64,000 bases of DNA, taken from Nemophila menziesii. Taxonomy: Eukaryota; Streptophyta; Magnoliopsida; Boraginales; Hydrophyllaceae. Below the pieces are notes generated by a model. It saw only the letters and a program-made list of their open reading frames with translations. It was not told the DNA's origin and did no database searches. Numbering within the stretch: the stretch's first letter is position 1; every line of letters begins with the position of its first letter. The DNA lies in contig JARWIR010000001.1 in NCBI GenBank assembly GCA_029959085.1, positions 69,812,899-69,876,898 of the forward strand, in the 5' to 3' direction. The position numbers were made by a program, and so were the translations under genes. Below, piece after piece: positions 21,429-32,564 of this stretch.

Positions 21429-22537
21429 ATGGCTAGTTCAAACCCGCCTCAATCTGTTCATGACTTTACTGTTAAGGTCTGTAACTTTTGAATTTCTCTT
21501 GTTGACTCTTAAATTCTCAATCTTTTGCGAAATATATGTTTTATGGTCATAAACTTTTAATTCAATGTTGTTAGCTGAAATCATAACTTGGGTTCATAAA
21601 TCAAATAGACTATTAATAGTGTAATTAATCCTTGATTATGGTTTTACAGGATGCTAAGGGCAATGATGTAAACCTGGGCACTTACAAAGGAAAAGTCCTC
21701 TTAATCGTCAACGTTGCATCACAATGGTATGTTCTAGCTAACTATATTCCATTATTTCATGACCAATTTACCCCTGCATCACAATAGTTGTTTATACTTT
21801 GTAGTGGCCTTACCAATTCAAACTACACTGAGTTAACGACGCTTTATGAGCAGTACAAGGATAAAAATTTGGAGATTCTTGCTTTCCCGTGCAATCAATT
21901 TGGCTCACAAGAACCCGGAACTAATGAAGAAATTGAGCAATTTGTTTGCACTCGTTTCAAAGCTGAGTATCCAATTTTCGACAAGGTAAATAATGCAAAA
22001 AAAAAAAAAAAAAAAACTTTGTGCTTGATTTATGTACTTTATTGTATAGTTTTGTTGTCCGAAATCATATAAAATATTACCCCTTTCCCATGACTAGAAT
22101 GGATCCATGATGTTTCATTGGCTAGAGGATAATAACATTAATATTTTTCCCAATAAATTTTTATGGGTTTTTTGCACTTTAGCCCCTAGGGTATACGAAG
22201 TCTGTGTCCATGCTACCCTTAGGGGGTAAAATGCAAGAACTTAGTAAGTAAGAGGATTAATTAGTTTTATATAGGTGGATGTAAATGGAGCAAATGCAGC
22301 TCCATTATACAAGTATCTCAAGTCAAGCAAAGGTGGATTTTTAGGTGATGGTATAAAATGGAATTTCTCCAAATTTCTTGTTGATAAAGATGGAAATGTT
22401 GTTAATCGTTATGCACCAACCACTTCTCCTTTAAGCATAGAGGTAATTTATTTATTTATTGTGGTTAAGTAATTATCGAGCATAATATTTTGAATGTTAT
22501 GTTTTTGCAGAAAGATATAAAGAAGCTATTGGAATAG
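21429..22537 (+). CDS. GPX: Glutathione peroxidase (thioredoxin-dependent, GPX family)
   Basis: Five exons: 21429-21476, 21650-21726, 21805-21985, 22275-22442 and 22511-22537, all with GT-AG introns and consistent phases, giving 166 residues. Plant GPX enzymes reduce lipid and hydrogen peroxides, mostly using thioredoxin. The catalytic set is present: Cys42 in NVASQCGLTN (codon split by intron 2), Gln77 in FGSQEPG, and Trp131 and Asn132 in KWNFSKF. Cys90 in [10 protein letters not shown] is where plant enzymes keep the resolving cysteine. Cysteine replaces selenocysteine, as usual in plants. No transit or signal peptide is seen before SVHDFTVK, so a cytosolic form is likely. The start fits a protein opening [13 protein letters not shown]. 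The third intron contains a small palindromic insert. Confidence 0.96.
22168..22240. repeat. Small palindromic MITE-like insert in GPX intron 3
   Basis: TGCACTTTAGCCCCTAGGGTA at the left and TACCCTTAGGGGGTAAAATGCA at the right are near-perfect inverted copies about 30 bases apart. It looks like a miniature inverted-repeat remnant. It does not touch the splice sites. Confidence 0.5.
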
Positions 22538-24270
22538 TTATGTTACTAAATCTGTGAGCGAATAAAGGAGTTTCTACGAGAATATATATTATAGAAAAAT
22601 ATATTCTTGTAGGGATTGTATGAAAATAAGCTTTGTGTATGAATTATGATGAATTGGGATTTTACTACATGTATTAATTACTTCTATTGCAGCTAAAGGT
22701 TGAAAATCAATGTTTTATGTTGGGTTGATTGTTCTTGTTAGTTTGTCTCCAAAGTTGTAGTTTTATAGACCCATATGTTCTAAAAATGTCACAAAAGGTC
22801 CCTATGAGTGATAATTTGAAAACAAAAATGGTTCAAATATTTAACTGAGAGAATAATTTAGTTGATTAATATTTCAAAAAAATGTAATATTGTACCAGTT
22901 TGTTCATTCATCCTAATCAGTATTCTAATACTCGGCCATTTAGGCATTTAAAAAATAGGCTCAAAGGTTGCAGGGTTTGTCTAGGCAATTCCAAACATGC
23001 ACATTTTTTAATTCATTTGTTTACATGGACATATGCTTCTATTTATCATCAACGGTTTTTCTTTTTAATAAACCAATATCCAAAATAAAAACAAAACAAT
23101 CCATGATTTCAAAATTAAGATTTACTTTTGACGGTAAAAATGAAGGTGAATCAGATATATATATTTTTTTTTTTGGTCGAAGTTTTTTTTTTTGGTCGAA
23201 GAGATATATAGTTAATTTGTAATGATAATTAGCTATCTTCAAATTAAGATACGAGGATTTCAAGATTTTTTTTTCAATTTTTTTATTAATATCTTTATTA
23301 AAATATTAAAATCTATATTTTTAATATTAAAACACTTTATATTATTTTGTTTCTAATATGTATGAAAAATAAACATAATTTGTGTAACAACTGACAAAGG
23401 AAGTATCAATCTAGGACGACCTAGACGTCCAAATCACAATCCATAAGGTTATTACATACATACTCTCTAGCGTCTAGCTATCCAATTTATTGAACATGGG
23501 AAATAGCAAAGATCGACATAGATATCGATGATATAGTGATATTTATAGAACAAAGGAATTATAGAAACTAAATGTGTAATTAACCCTTTCATATTCTTCT
23601 TGTCTCCCCTCAGAATAAGTAAAGAATACTCATTAAAGATCTATGCTTGTAGGTCTTAATTGGATTCAATATTTGAAAAAAAGAAAAGTTAAATTCAATA
23701 AATTTATAGATGCTCATTTAGGTTAATTTGTGTCTCTTAAGCTACTACATAGAATAAATTCCGTCACTATCACTAAAAAAAAAAGAAAACGTGTCCTTAA
23801 TCTAGCTATGACTTTTACTTAAGGGGTTTGGAGAGATGGGTATGTTATCTCAAGGACATTGTTTGTGACATGCTTGGTCACGAGCACAAGGTGTGGTTGA
23901 GCAACTCAAACAGCAAAGAGAAAAGGTCGTGAAGAAAGTGTCCACGTTTCATAATCTCAACTTATCATAATAATACATTTCCCACCAACCCCTTAAAAGT
24001 AAAGAAAATAGCAGATAAAAATTTAAGTTAAAATTGGATTGCTAAATAAAGTTAAAACAACCACATATCTTAAAATACAGCAAACATACGAAAGAAAACT
24101 ATTCTGAATCAAACCATAATAAAAAAAAGATGTTAGTCAAACACAAACCATCATCATCATCTCCTCATCTAATCATAATAATAATCTTAAATATCTCTCT
24201 CTCTCGGGCATATACAACAACACATAATATACAAAGTTTGCAATGTGTTTATTGTTTAATCTCTCTCGCC
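22538..24270. other. Convergent intergenic region between GPX and AHL genes
   Basis: This holds the 3' UTRs of two genes that end toward each other. An 18-bp T-rich repeat unit (TTTTTTTTTTTGGTCGAAG) occurs twice near 23163-23200. A pyrimidine-rich stretch with CTCTCTCTC lies near 24195. No gene is recognised. Confidence 0.4.
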
Positions 24271-24548
24271 TCATCCACGCGTCAAATCAATCTCAGTCTG
24301 GACAGAATTCTTTGAACCTGGTGGCCAATCACCACCACCACCACCACCACCACCACTAGGGGCAGAATTGTCTTGTGGAGTGGCGGCAGAAACAGGTGGT
24401 GGTGTTGAAGATTTCTCAGGAGGTTGAGTTTGAAGTGGTTGAGGTTGAGTAGAATTAGGAGCTTCTTCTTCTTTGTTATTCACCTCTGGTTTAGTCTTAC
24501 TCTTGTTTCCCCCACCATACACAAAGCTACAAGCCACCACCTATATAT

Positions 24549-24588
<40 letters not shown>

Positions 24589-26309
24589 GTTAGAACCCAA
24601 TGCAATATTATTCTAAATAAGTTATATATTTGAACTAATTGCACTATAAGACCCTACATTATGCAAAAAATCATTTATATTCAACAAATATCAAAATTTC
24701 ATATTCAACAAACTAGGGTTATTTTTAAATTAGAACTAAAAAAGTACTTGAGTTTCAGAGTCTTTGAGAAGTTTGGGGTATTTATAAATTTAAAGCAAAA
24801 AAAGAGCTTGGCTTTAACGTTTTTGAGATGTTACTTTTTTTTTTTTTGCGGGGTTTAAATTCCTCAATATATTAAAGGGGAGGAAAAAATCAAGTTAATT
24901 GCAAAAATGCCCTATGGGACCCTAATTATGCAAAATAATTTATATTTAACAAAGATAAAAACTTTAAATTCAATAAACTATATTTGTTTTTAATTTAAAA
25001 GCAAAAATAGGATTAACTGCATTAAAAGTCCCTATATTATGCAAAATAAGTTATATATTTAAATTAACCACACTAAATGACCCTATATTTAGAAAATAAT
25101 TTATATTCAACAAACTAGGGTTTTTTTTTTAATTTAGAACCAAAAAAGATACAAACTTTCAGTGTTGTCAAAACTATAAGCAATATAAAAAACAAAGGGT
25201 AAAATTAGCATATTCCAAAAATCAGGGGGCATGAACGCAAAATAAATCACAATAGAAAAAAGTACCTGAATAGGAGTAGAAGCTATGAGTTTTCCACCTA
25301 TAGCACCACCCATAATATGCCCTTCAGGACTACAGAACGAAATACTCAAACCACCAGTACGATTGCGGGGCCCACCAGTTTCAGCTAACAAGTAAGATCC
25401 TGATAAACATAAAATATCGAAACGTCCCTGTACATATTTCATCAACAATATTACTAATCTACCCCTTTGATTTTAATATACACATTAAGATTTAATTTAT
25501 ATGATTTAACCTCATATGTAGTTGTAGTAGTTGAAGTTACAGGCTGATTAATTGCTACTGAAGAAACTGCACCTGTAGCTGATAATATACATAAAGCTCT
25601 AGGCCTTTGTTGTGCAAATAACAATATTTTTGCAGCTACATCCTGTATAAATTAAGTGTTGTTATATACTAGTTCGAGGACTAAATTGAAAAAAAATTGA
25701 ATAAACATTTACCTCTCCTACACCTATGTGTATAATATGTGGAGTAAAAGCTAGCCCAGCTGAACTATTCATCCATTCACCTGCCCAAACCATAATTAAA
25801 TATTCCGATTAAGTATTAATCAAAACAATTGGGTAAAATTGTAATAAAAAGTTACCAAGAGGGGCTAATTGTTGTTTCCAACCACTACCACGTGGCCTTC
25901 CTCTACCCTTTTGAGGCCCGGTTGAAACGAGAGCACCGGATGAAGGAGTAGGAGACATAGGAGAAAGTGCTAAAGACATATTTGAACCATCGGGCCCGGA
26001 CCCAGGTCCGTATTTTCGAGGTCTGCCTCTTTTTTTCTTGTTTGAATCGTTAGGTGTCATAGGGGAAGAAGAGGATACAGCTGCATTTGAATTATGAGAA
26101 GGATAAGTATGTGATGGGTTTGAGTTTAAATTACCACTACTAGGGTTAGGAGTAGGATTAAGCTGGGTTTTAAACCCGGGTGGAGCGGGTGTGGGACCCG
26201 GTTGGCCTGACCCGGGAACATGACCTGACTCGCTAACGCTAACACCTCCTCTATTGTAGTAGTATGAAGCTGGTGAACCGGATAGTGACATACCTTCTCT
26301 CCCATCCAT
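24271..26309 (-). CDS. AT-hook motif nuclear-localised protein (AHL family, AT-hook + PPC/DUF296)
   Basis: Five exons on the minus strand: 26309-25856, 25780-25713, 25642-25511, 25427-25266 and 24540-24271. All have GT-AG borders, and the total is 361 residues. AHL proteins bind the minor groove of AT-rich DNA and act as nuclear regulators in PPC-domain oligomers. Two AT-hooks are visible: KKRGRPRKYGP (about 92-102) and KGRGRPRGSGWKQQL (about 133-147). The PPC domain spans exons 1-5, from GEWMNSSAGLAFTPHIIHIG through RPRALCILSATGAVSSVAI and GRFDILCLSGSYL to VVACSFVYGGG. The N-terminus is rich in Ser, Pro and Asn; the C-terminus has an eight-glycine run. Two hooks and this five-exon layout match the intron-containing AHL clade. 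The exact paralogue cannot be told. Confidence 0.96.
24334..24358 (+). repeat. Trinucleotide repeat coding a glycine run in the AHL gene
   Basis: About eight CAC/ACC units on the plus strand encode the glycine run SGGGGGGGGDW near the AHL C-terminus. Length variation here would not shift the frame. Confidence 0.8.
24541..24586. repeat. TA microsatellite at the AHL intron 4 acceptor
   Basis: A (TA)n run of about 20 units lies directly beside the intron 4 acceptor of the AHL gene. The acceptor AG sits at 24541-24542 on the minus strand, right next to the repeat, so the usual pyrimidine tract is replaced by alternating TA. Confidence 0.85.
24600..25140. repeat. Reiterated AT-rich blocks in AHL intron 4
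   Basis: The phrase CCTATATTATGCAAAATAAT followed by TTATATTTAACAAA recurs about four times with variation (near 24650, 24920, 25030 and 25085), each linked to an ACTAGGGTTTTT-like piece. This looks like local duplication of one AT-rich unit that enlarged the intron. Confidence 0.6.
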
Positions 26310-27100
26310 GCATTTACAACACTAAAAAAAACCTTTTTTTTATGATTATAAATGTAAAAAGATCCAATCTGAAACTCACCCACCAAAGAAAATTGCTAAA
26401 CAAGCATAAAACTTATGAAGTAAATCGAAAAACACCCAAATTTTTTATAAAGGGTTTAACATGGGTTTTTCATAGAACAAGGAAAAACACGAAAATTTTC
26501 AAGAAAGGTGAAAATTGAGCTCATAAAGAAGCGAAAAAGAAAGATTAAAACTAAAAGTTTTGATCTATGAATAATTTCACTCGGTAAAAACACGGTCGAT
26601 AGTGAAAAATGTAGAAAAAAATCTCATTTTGTGGTTAAAAGTGAAGATACGAATATGTATGGGTGTTGAAAATAGCTTAAGAAGGGAAGAAAAGAGAAAG
26701 GGGAAAGAAACCCTAGATTTGAAATGGGGCAGAGGAGTGAGAGAAGAAGGAAGAGAGTTTTGGAAAAGAGGGGGAGGGTAAAAGACAAAAGTAAAGCAAA
26801 TAGAAAACTTTCTGAGCTTTGAATATCTTTTTTTTATATTTTTCTTTTTTCATTTGAACTCTAAGTTTTCGTAACAAAAAGAAATCAAAGCAAAGAGACT
26901 CTTTCTTTTGAAAATAAAAAATATCAAATACATAATATAGATTTTTTTCTTTCAAATACATAATATAGATAGATAAATATGAAACGGTTACAAAGTTTAG
27001 CCTACACCTTATGGCTTGGACTTGTAAAGTTATACCGTAAATTAGTGGCCAACTGGGGAGAGATATAGGTATTCCAGTTGCCAAACAATGTGCTAAGTAG
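26310..27100. other. AHL 5' flank
   Basis: This is the upstream region of the AHL gene (minus strand), presumably with its 5' UTR and promoter. It is AT-rich with several T-tracts. There is no coding similarity and no unambiguous TATA box. Confidence 0.35.
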
Positions 27101-27207
27101 ATCCTGTTTGGCAATTCAGTCGACTGCCTTGTTTCTACCCCTAGGAATAAGAGTAAAAGAAGCGGAAGATAATTCAGCAAAATAATAAATATTACAAATA
27201 ATTTTTT

Positions 27208-27505
27208 TTAATTAAATGACTCGAAATGTGTAGTCCTTAAGAAAGGGGTTTTCATGATAGTCTCGGCGTCATTCTCGATGATAACACTCTCAAAAGGAAA
27301 CTTTGAAACCGTTTCAGTAGCTTTCAAGATTCCCGTGGCTTCTGCTTCTAATACCGAATCTGCTTCAATTTTCCAACTTTTACTTGATAGAAATTCACCA
27401 TTAGAGTTTCTTATTAAGCATGCAATTTCTCTTCTTTTATCCGAGAAAGGTGCATCACAATTAATTTTATATTTATTCGGAGGAGATTTTTCCATTTATC
27501 TTTGA
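27208..27505 (-). pseudogene. LINE RNase H domain (minus-strand LINE)
   Basis: The frame holds KINCDAPFS, VLEAEATGILKA and IIENDAETIMK, the first three acidic motifs of an RVT_3-type RNase H. It stops before the last motif. It is the 3' domain of the long LINE that runs right to left from about 32060. Confidence 0.7.
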
Positions 27506-27646
27506 TTTGATATTATCATTATGATTATTGTAATGTTGTTTATTTCCACCGTTATTAGTTACTCCTATATGAGATGTTTCATTATCTTTAACCTCGTTAT
27601 CCAAAAAGTTAATGTCATTAAAGTTTGATATTTTATAGTATTCTTT

Positions 27647-28021
27647 TCAATTATCTATGGATTTATTAATTATACCCATTGGTTCACATATTTTATTATT
27701 ATAGATGAAGTTATTTCTATCCTTCCAAATTTGCCAACTAATTGTGCAAATAAGCTCAAGTATTCTATCTTCTATTTTAAAAGAAAATCTCATTTCTTGT
27801 ATAGGTTTCAATATCCATTGATCTAGTCTAGATGTTATTTCATTTTCACTTTTGATGTTTAATGGACTAGCAAACCAAACAGTTTTAGCCCATGGGTATC
27901 TAAAGAACATGTGTTCTACTGTTTCAATACAATTATTACATATTTTGCATATATTACTATTACTACATTTACGTTTTACTAAATTTTCCTCAGTAGGTAA
28001 AAGATTTCTTCCGCTTTCCAC
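27647..28021 (-). pseudogene. LINE zf-RVT domain (minus-strand LINE)
   Basis: The frame reads LPTEENLVKRKCSNSNICKIC, then ETVEHMFFRYPWAKTVWF and ICTISWQIWKDRNNFIYNN, the zf-RVT domain after the reverse transcriptase. The cysteine of the usual HLFxxCP motif is replaced (FFRYP), so the zinc site is damaged. Confidence 0.7.
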
Positions 28022-28479
28022 ATAAAGTTTCTAATTTTAGGGGGAGTTCCTATTTTCCATATCAAATTCCAAAACTGTTTTTCATTATTAATTGATATGG
28101 TTAGTTTATCTTGATTTTTAATTACATGGTTATTAAAGTCATCTTTTTTAATTTATGATATGCTTCTTTTATTATAAATATCCCATTTTTACAGTAATCA
28201 ATACACGTTTGGTCTTCGCAGTTGAAGTTGTGTATTATCATTGTTTCTATTTTTTTTAATATTACTTGGATAAAGATAGTTCACGAGGTCTAAATCTCAA
28301 GTATTATTTTCTTTAATGAGTTGATTTACCCAAAAGATCTCAGAAGCTTTGGGTTTTATATTTTGTATATTAATGCAAATCCACTTATAATCATGAATTT
28401 TTTTATTTTTTTTATTTCCTAATTTTCATTTTATATTATTATGAAAGGTTTCTCTACCCATGATGATACTTTTTCATCC

Positions 28480-29650
28480 CCAAAAGGGGGAACTTCCTAC
28501 CTTAGCATCCAGAAAGTTACTGTTATGGAAGTATTTACCTTTTAACAATTTGTGTAGTAGAGAATCTTTTTTTACTATCAATATTCCATACTTGTTTTCC
28601 TAATAGAGATTTGTTCATAAGGTGCAGATCCCTATACCGAAGACTGCCTTCATATTTTGAATTAGTAAGTAAGTCCCATGATACCTAGTGGATCCTCTTT
28701 TTCCTTAATCACTCCACCAGAATCTAGCAATAATGGAGCGTATTTTATTGATTATAATTTTGGGTAGTATAAAGTTAGACATAATATAATTTGGTAAGCT
28801 TTGTAAAACTGCTTTTATGAGAATTTCTTGTCCCCCTTTTGATAGTAAAAGTGTTTTCCAGTTCTCATTTTTTTTGTAGAATCATATCAATTATAAATTG
28901 TAGATCTTTTGATTTTGTTCTTCCCCATTCAGTTGGGAGTCCAAGGTAGTTACTTGGTTTTTCATATTTAATTTTTTGGCCATGATCAACTGAATAATGT
29001 TGGTGTGTTAGGGCTAAAAATCACACCATATTTATTAAGGTTTAGACACAAAACCGTGCTATTTTTATATTTATTCATCATATCATTGAAAGTTTGGAAT
29101 TCAAAATTATCAGCTTTTGAAAAGAATAGGCTGTCATTCGCAAACAGTAGATGAGTGATTTCTGGACAGTTATTTCCTATTTTTATGCCTTTTAAAAGCT
29201 GCTTTAGTTAAATTATTAAAAGTTTAGGAGATTAGACAAAAGATAAGAGGAGAGAGGGCCTCCTTGTCTAATCCCCCTTGTGAGTTTGTGAATTTGGTGT
29301 GTTTCACCATTTATCAGGACTGAGTATGAGACAGATGTTATACAAACCATAAGTTTCCTTACCTTGTCTATATTAAAGCCCATTTTAATCATGAGACTGT
29401 GAAGAAAATCCCATTCTATATATTCGTAAGCTTTTTCTATGTCAGCTTTATCAACAGCCATATATTTTTTAGTATTTTTTCTTCTTTTAATGCGAGTAAT
29501 AAGTTCATGTGCAATCATAGTATTTTCTTGTATCAGTTTATCAGGTATAAATGCACTTTGATTTCCCCCCACAAGTGAATTCATGAAGGGTTGTAATCTA
29601 TTCACCAAGATTCTTGCTATAATTTTATAAATAAAATTTAAGCAACTAAT
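28480..29650 (-). pseudogene. LINE reverse transcriptase (minus-strand LINE)
   Basis: The longest open piece, 29608-29216, contains LVGGNQSAFIPDKLIQENTM, AVDKADIEKAYEYIEWDFL and GIRQGGPLSSYLLSNLL. These are RT fingers and palm motifs, with the first catalytic aspartate in the KADIEKAYE position. The catalytic box near 29131-29147 reads LFANDS instead of LFADDS, so one metal-binding aspartate is lost. Frameshifts separate these parts. This is a dead ORF2. Confidence 0.78.
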
Positions 29651-30349
29651 TGATCTATAGTGTTTGATATTTGATGGTTTATCAATTTTAGGAATTAAAG
29701 TGATTAGTGTTTGGTAATATCACTAAGATTCCCTTTGTTGTTCCAAAAGTTGTTAATAACCCTCATTAAATCAAATTTAACGATATCACAGTAGAACCTA
29801 AAAGATTCCATTATAACCATCTAGTCTTGGAGCCTTGTTAGGACCCAGTTCCCAAGTAGTCTTTTGAACTTCTTCTTCATTTATGGCTTTATTGAGGCTA
29901 TCAGCTGAATTTTTATCAATTTCACTTATTATTTAGCCAATTTCCATTATAATTTGTGAACTTGATAATTTTATTTCTACTCATTCTTTCTTTGGTACAT
30001 GCATTATAATATTTAGTGTTTTTATCACCCTTATTTAGCCAATGGTTATGGATATTTCCTTCCAAAAACTTTCTTCTCTATTCCAAGTTTCTTCAATATT
30101 TTTAATAATATTGTTATATTCATCCCAATTATAATTAGGGACATTTGTATTAGAGATAAATTCTAACTTTTTTATCAATATATCAATATATCAATTTGGA
30201 TTTGTTGTTACCAAATTTTTTCTTATTCCAATTTCTTAGTGTACCTACATTTCTTCAATTTATGGTTGATTACTGCTTTAGGGTTTCCCCTAAGTGTCTT
30301 GTAATCATCCCATACTTTTTAATGATATTAAGACAATCAGTTTCAGTTG

Positions 30350-31089
30350 TCCAAAATTATTCAAAACATAATCTTCTTTTTTTATTGTTATTGAGTTTAT
30401 CATGGTGTAGGACTAAAAGACAATGATTAGAGCCAATGGCAGGAATCACTGTTGTCAAGGCATTTGGAAATAGGGTGGCCCACGAAGAGTTGTGTAATGC
30501 CTTGTCAAGATTTGACTTTATTAGTTTATTATCCGATCGTTTATTAGTACAAGAGAACCTACAATCGTAAGAGGTTGTTTCCTCAATATTATTGAGGTTC
30601 ATAAATTTATTAAAAAAATTAATAGAATTTTTATTACAAACAATCCCTCCTAATTTTTCTTTAAGATATCTAATGCAATTAAAATCCGCAATTATTGACC
30701 AAGCAAAGTTAATGGGTTTAAGTATATTGAAAAGTTTACCTAGATTTCTTTTATTTTATCATAAGGATTAAGTTAAACAAAAGTATAATATTCTTTTTTA
30801 CTACCATCACTATAAAAAAACATGTGTATATAATAATCACATGCTTTTATAATTTTAAGTCTAATACCCTTCTTACCAAAAAGAGCTAACCAATCGCTAA
30901 CCCCCTTTGGTTTAACATTGCAAATAAGCTTTATATCAATAGTATTAGCAACATCATAAATCTTATTAATGGAATTTTTGGTTTCGGAAAGAAACACTAC
31001 CTCTGGCCGGTGTTTGGTCCAGAGGTCCGGAGTGGCTGGACTGTCAAGGGATTGCCGACTCCTTGACAGTTCCAGACTATATGAATCAT
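30350..31089 (-). pseudogene. LINE endonuclease domain (minus-strand LINE)
   Basis: ORF2 appears to start at the ATG at 31089 with MIHIVWNCQGVGNPLTVQ, the N-terminus of plant L1 apurinic-type endonuclease. It then frameshifts to a second frame reading KHRPEVVFLSETKNS, the motif with the catalytic glutamate. The end of the domain is read at 30602-30357 with SNLDKALHNSSWATLFPNA and AIGSNHCLLVL (SDHxPL-like; aspartate replaced by asparagine). Several breaks make it non-functional. Confidence 0.72.
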
Positions 31090-31379
31090 TGAAGGGGATT
31101 GGGTTGATTAGGAGAAACCACAAAAAACCTTCCTTTCATTTTGTAATAATATTTCATAAACTCATTAGACACTTTCTTATGATCTTTACACAAATTTTCA
31201 TTATCAAACGTAAAATTTGAGAAAATATAAACTCTACTAAACAGTATTTCATCTACATCGGCTATTTTTGTGACAAAAACCTTATCACGTTAATAATAAC
31301 AGGCACAGAAAGAGGAGATACAAGAAATATCTAATGAGGTGGGATCAGGCTCATTAAAATTTCTGAGCCTGAAAAGGGA

Positions 31380-32065
31380 CTGTCACGCCAAAACTGGTCG
31401 AAATCCTGGAAGGGGGCACTGACTGCTGTCTAAACAGCTTCGCTCGAACTTTTGTTGGTGGTGATGCTGGTGGGCTCGAACGGACAGAAGAGAGAAGAGA
31501 AATGGGTCGGCTTCTCCAAAAGGCCTGAAACTGACACGGTTAAAGAACTGGGACTGGGAAGTTGGATCGGAGGCTGGAAAAGAAAAAAGGAGGACGTTGG
31601 GCAGGAAAGGTGGGACAAGCGGGAGTTGGGTGGGTAGATCGACGCTAGAAAAGTGGTTGAGAAGGGTCTGCTTCCGAGGTTGTCGGATCTGGTGTATTTG
31701 GGATGAGTAGCGTAAAGGTTGGTAAATAATAGATCGGAAGAGTGTTGGAAAGGGTTCGAAACAGGGGAGGGGGTGAGGCGGGGTGGGTGATGGTGTGGTC
31801 GGAGTTATTCCGGAGCATGGGAAGGTTGGTTGGTAAAAGGATTGATGTATTAGGTGGGGTTGAAACACTATGGGAGCGCTGGAATGGGAAAAGGTGCGAA
31901 GGAAAAGGAGAGCTGGTGGTGTTTGCAGGAGAAGATGGCCGGGAAAGGGTTTTAACGTTGGTGGTGATTGGTGTTTTTGGGATTCGTGCCTGGGAGCACA
32001 TCGGGCTGTCTTGGTTTTCTCTTGAATTCGGATGGAGTTTGTTATCAGGTTTAATTAGGGAATGA
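31380..32065 (-). pseudogene. Possible LINE ORF1 C-terminal region
   Basis: This GC-richer block lies directly upstream of the minus-strand LINE ORF2. Minus-strand frames (32001-31645 and 31868-31383) are Pro/Ser/Thr-rich without a recognisable fold, as the tails of plant LINE ORF1 proteins often are. Long frames are also open on the plus strand because of base composition. The call rests on position and composition only. Confidence 0.4.
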
Positions 32066-32564
32066 AGATACTTAAAAAAAAATAAGGCCTCTCCCTTAAA
32101 TCCCTCAAATGCTCAGCTACCTACTTCGTATGGAAGGGTATCCCTCCTATATTCTTGCTCCTTGGTGGCATTCTTATTTTATTTTCCCCTAATTTCCTAC
32201 CCCGATTCATCCAGGATCCCAAAAGATTTGACAAAAAACACATAATGTTCTCTACCTTCAAATGATTATGTCAATCAAAATCCCATACCTGCGTTGATTA
32301 TGTGGTTAGTGGTCGTCTCAGACCTCATTGTTGTTTTGTTCGTGTAATCTCTTAACGCATGCAATCCTCCCGATCCTCAAACAGCTCTTGATGTTGCCTA
32401 CAACTTTACAGTCCTTTCATAGCCCCGTTATGGCATTAACAACATTAGATATGGAGTTCTTGAAGCTTATTGGATTATGACCAGTTGTGTTAGTGATTAT
32501 GGTTCCACCGAAGCAAACACTCCTACAACCGTCTAGGTTATTATCGTCCCAATCTATTGACGGA
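32066..32564. other. Stretch left of the solo LTR
   Basis: There is no recognisable coding sequence. It is the older sequence into which the LTR at 32565 inserted; its continuation resumes at 34129. Confidence 0.35.

Noticed and set aside
31383..32065. Plus-strand Gly/Arg/Trp-rich protein
   Set aside because: The block is GC-rich and open on both strands; position favours a LINE ORF1 tail on the minus strand, and no motif supports the plus frame.
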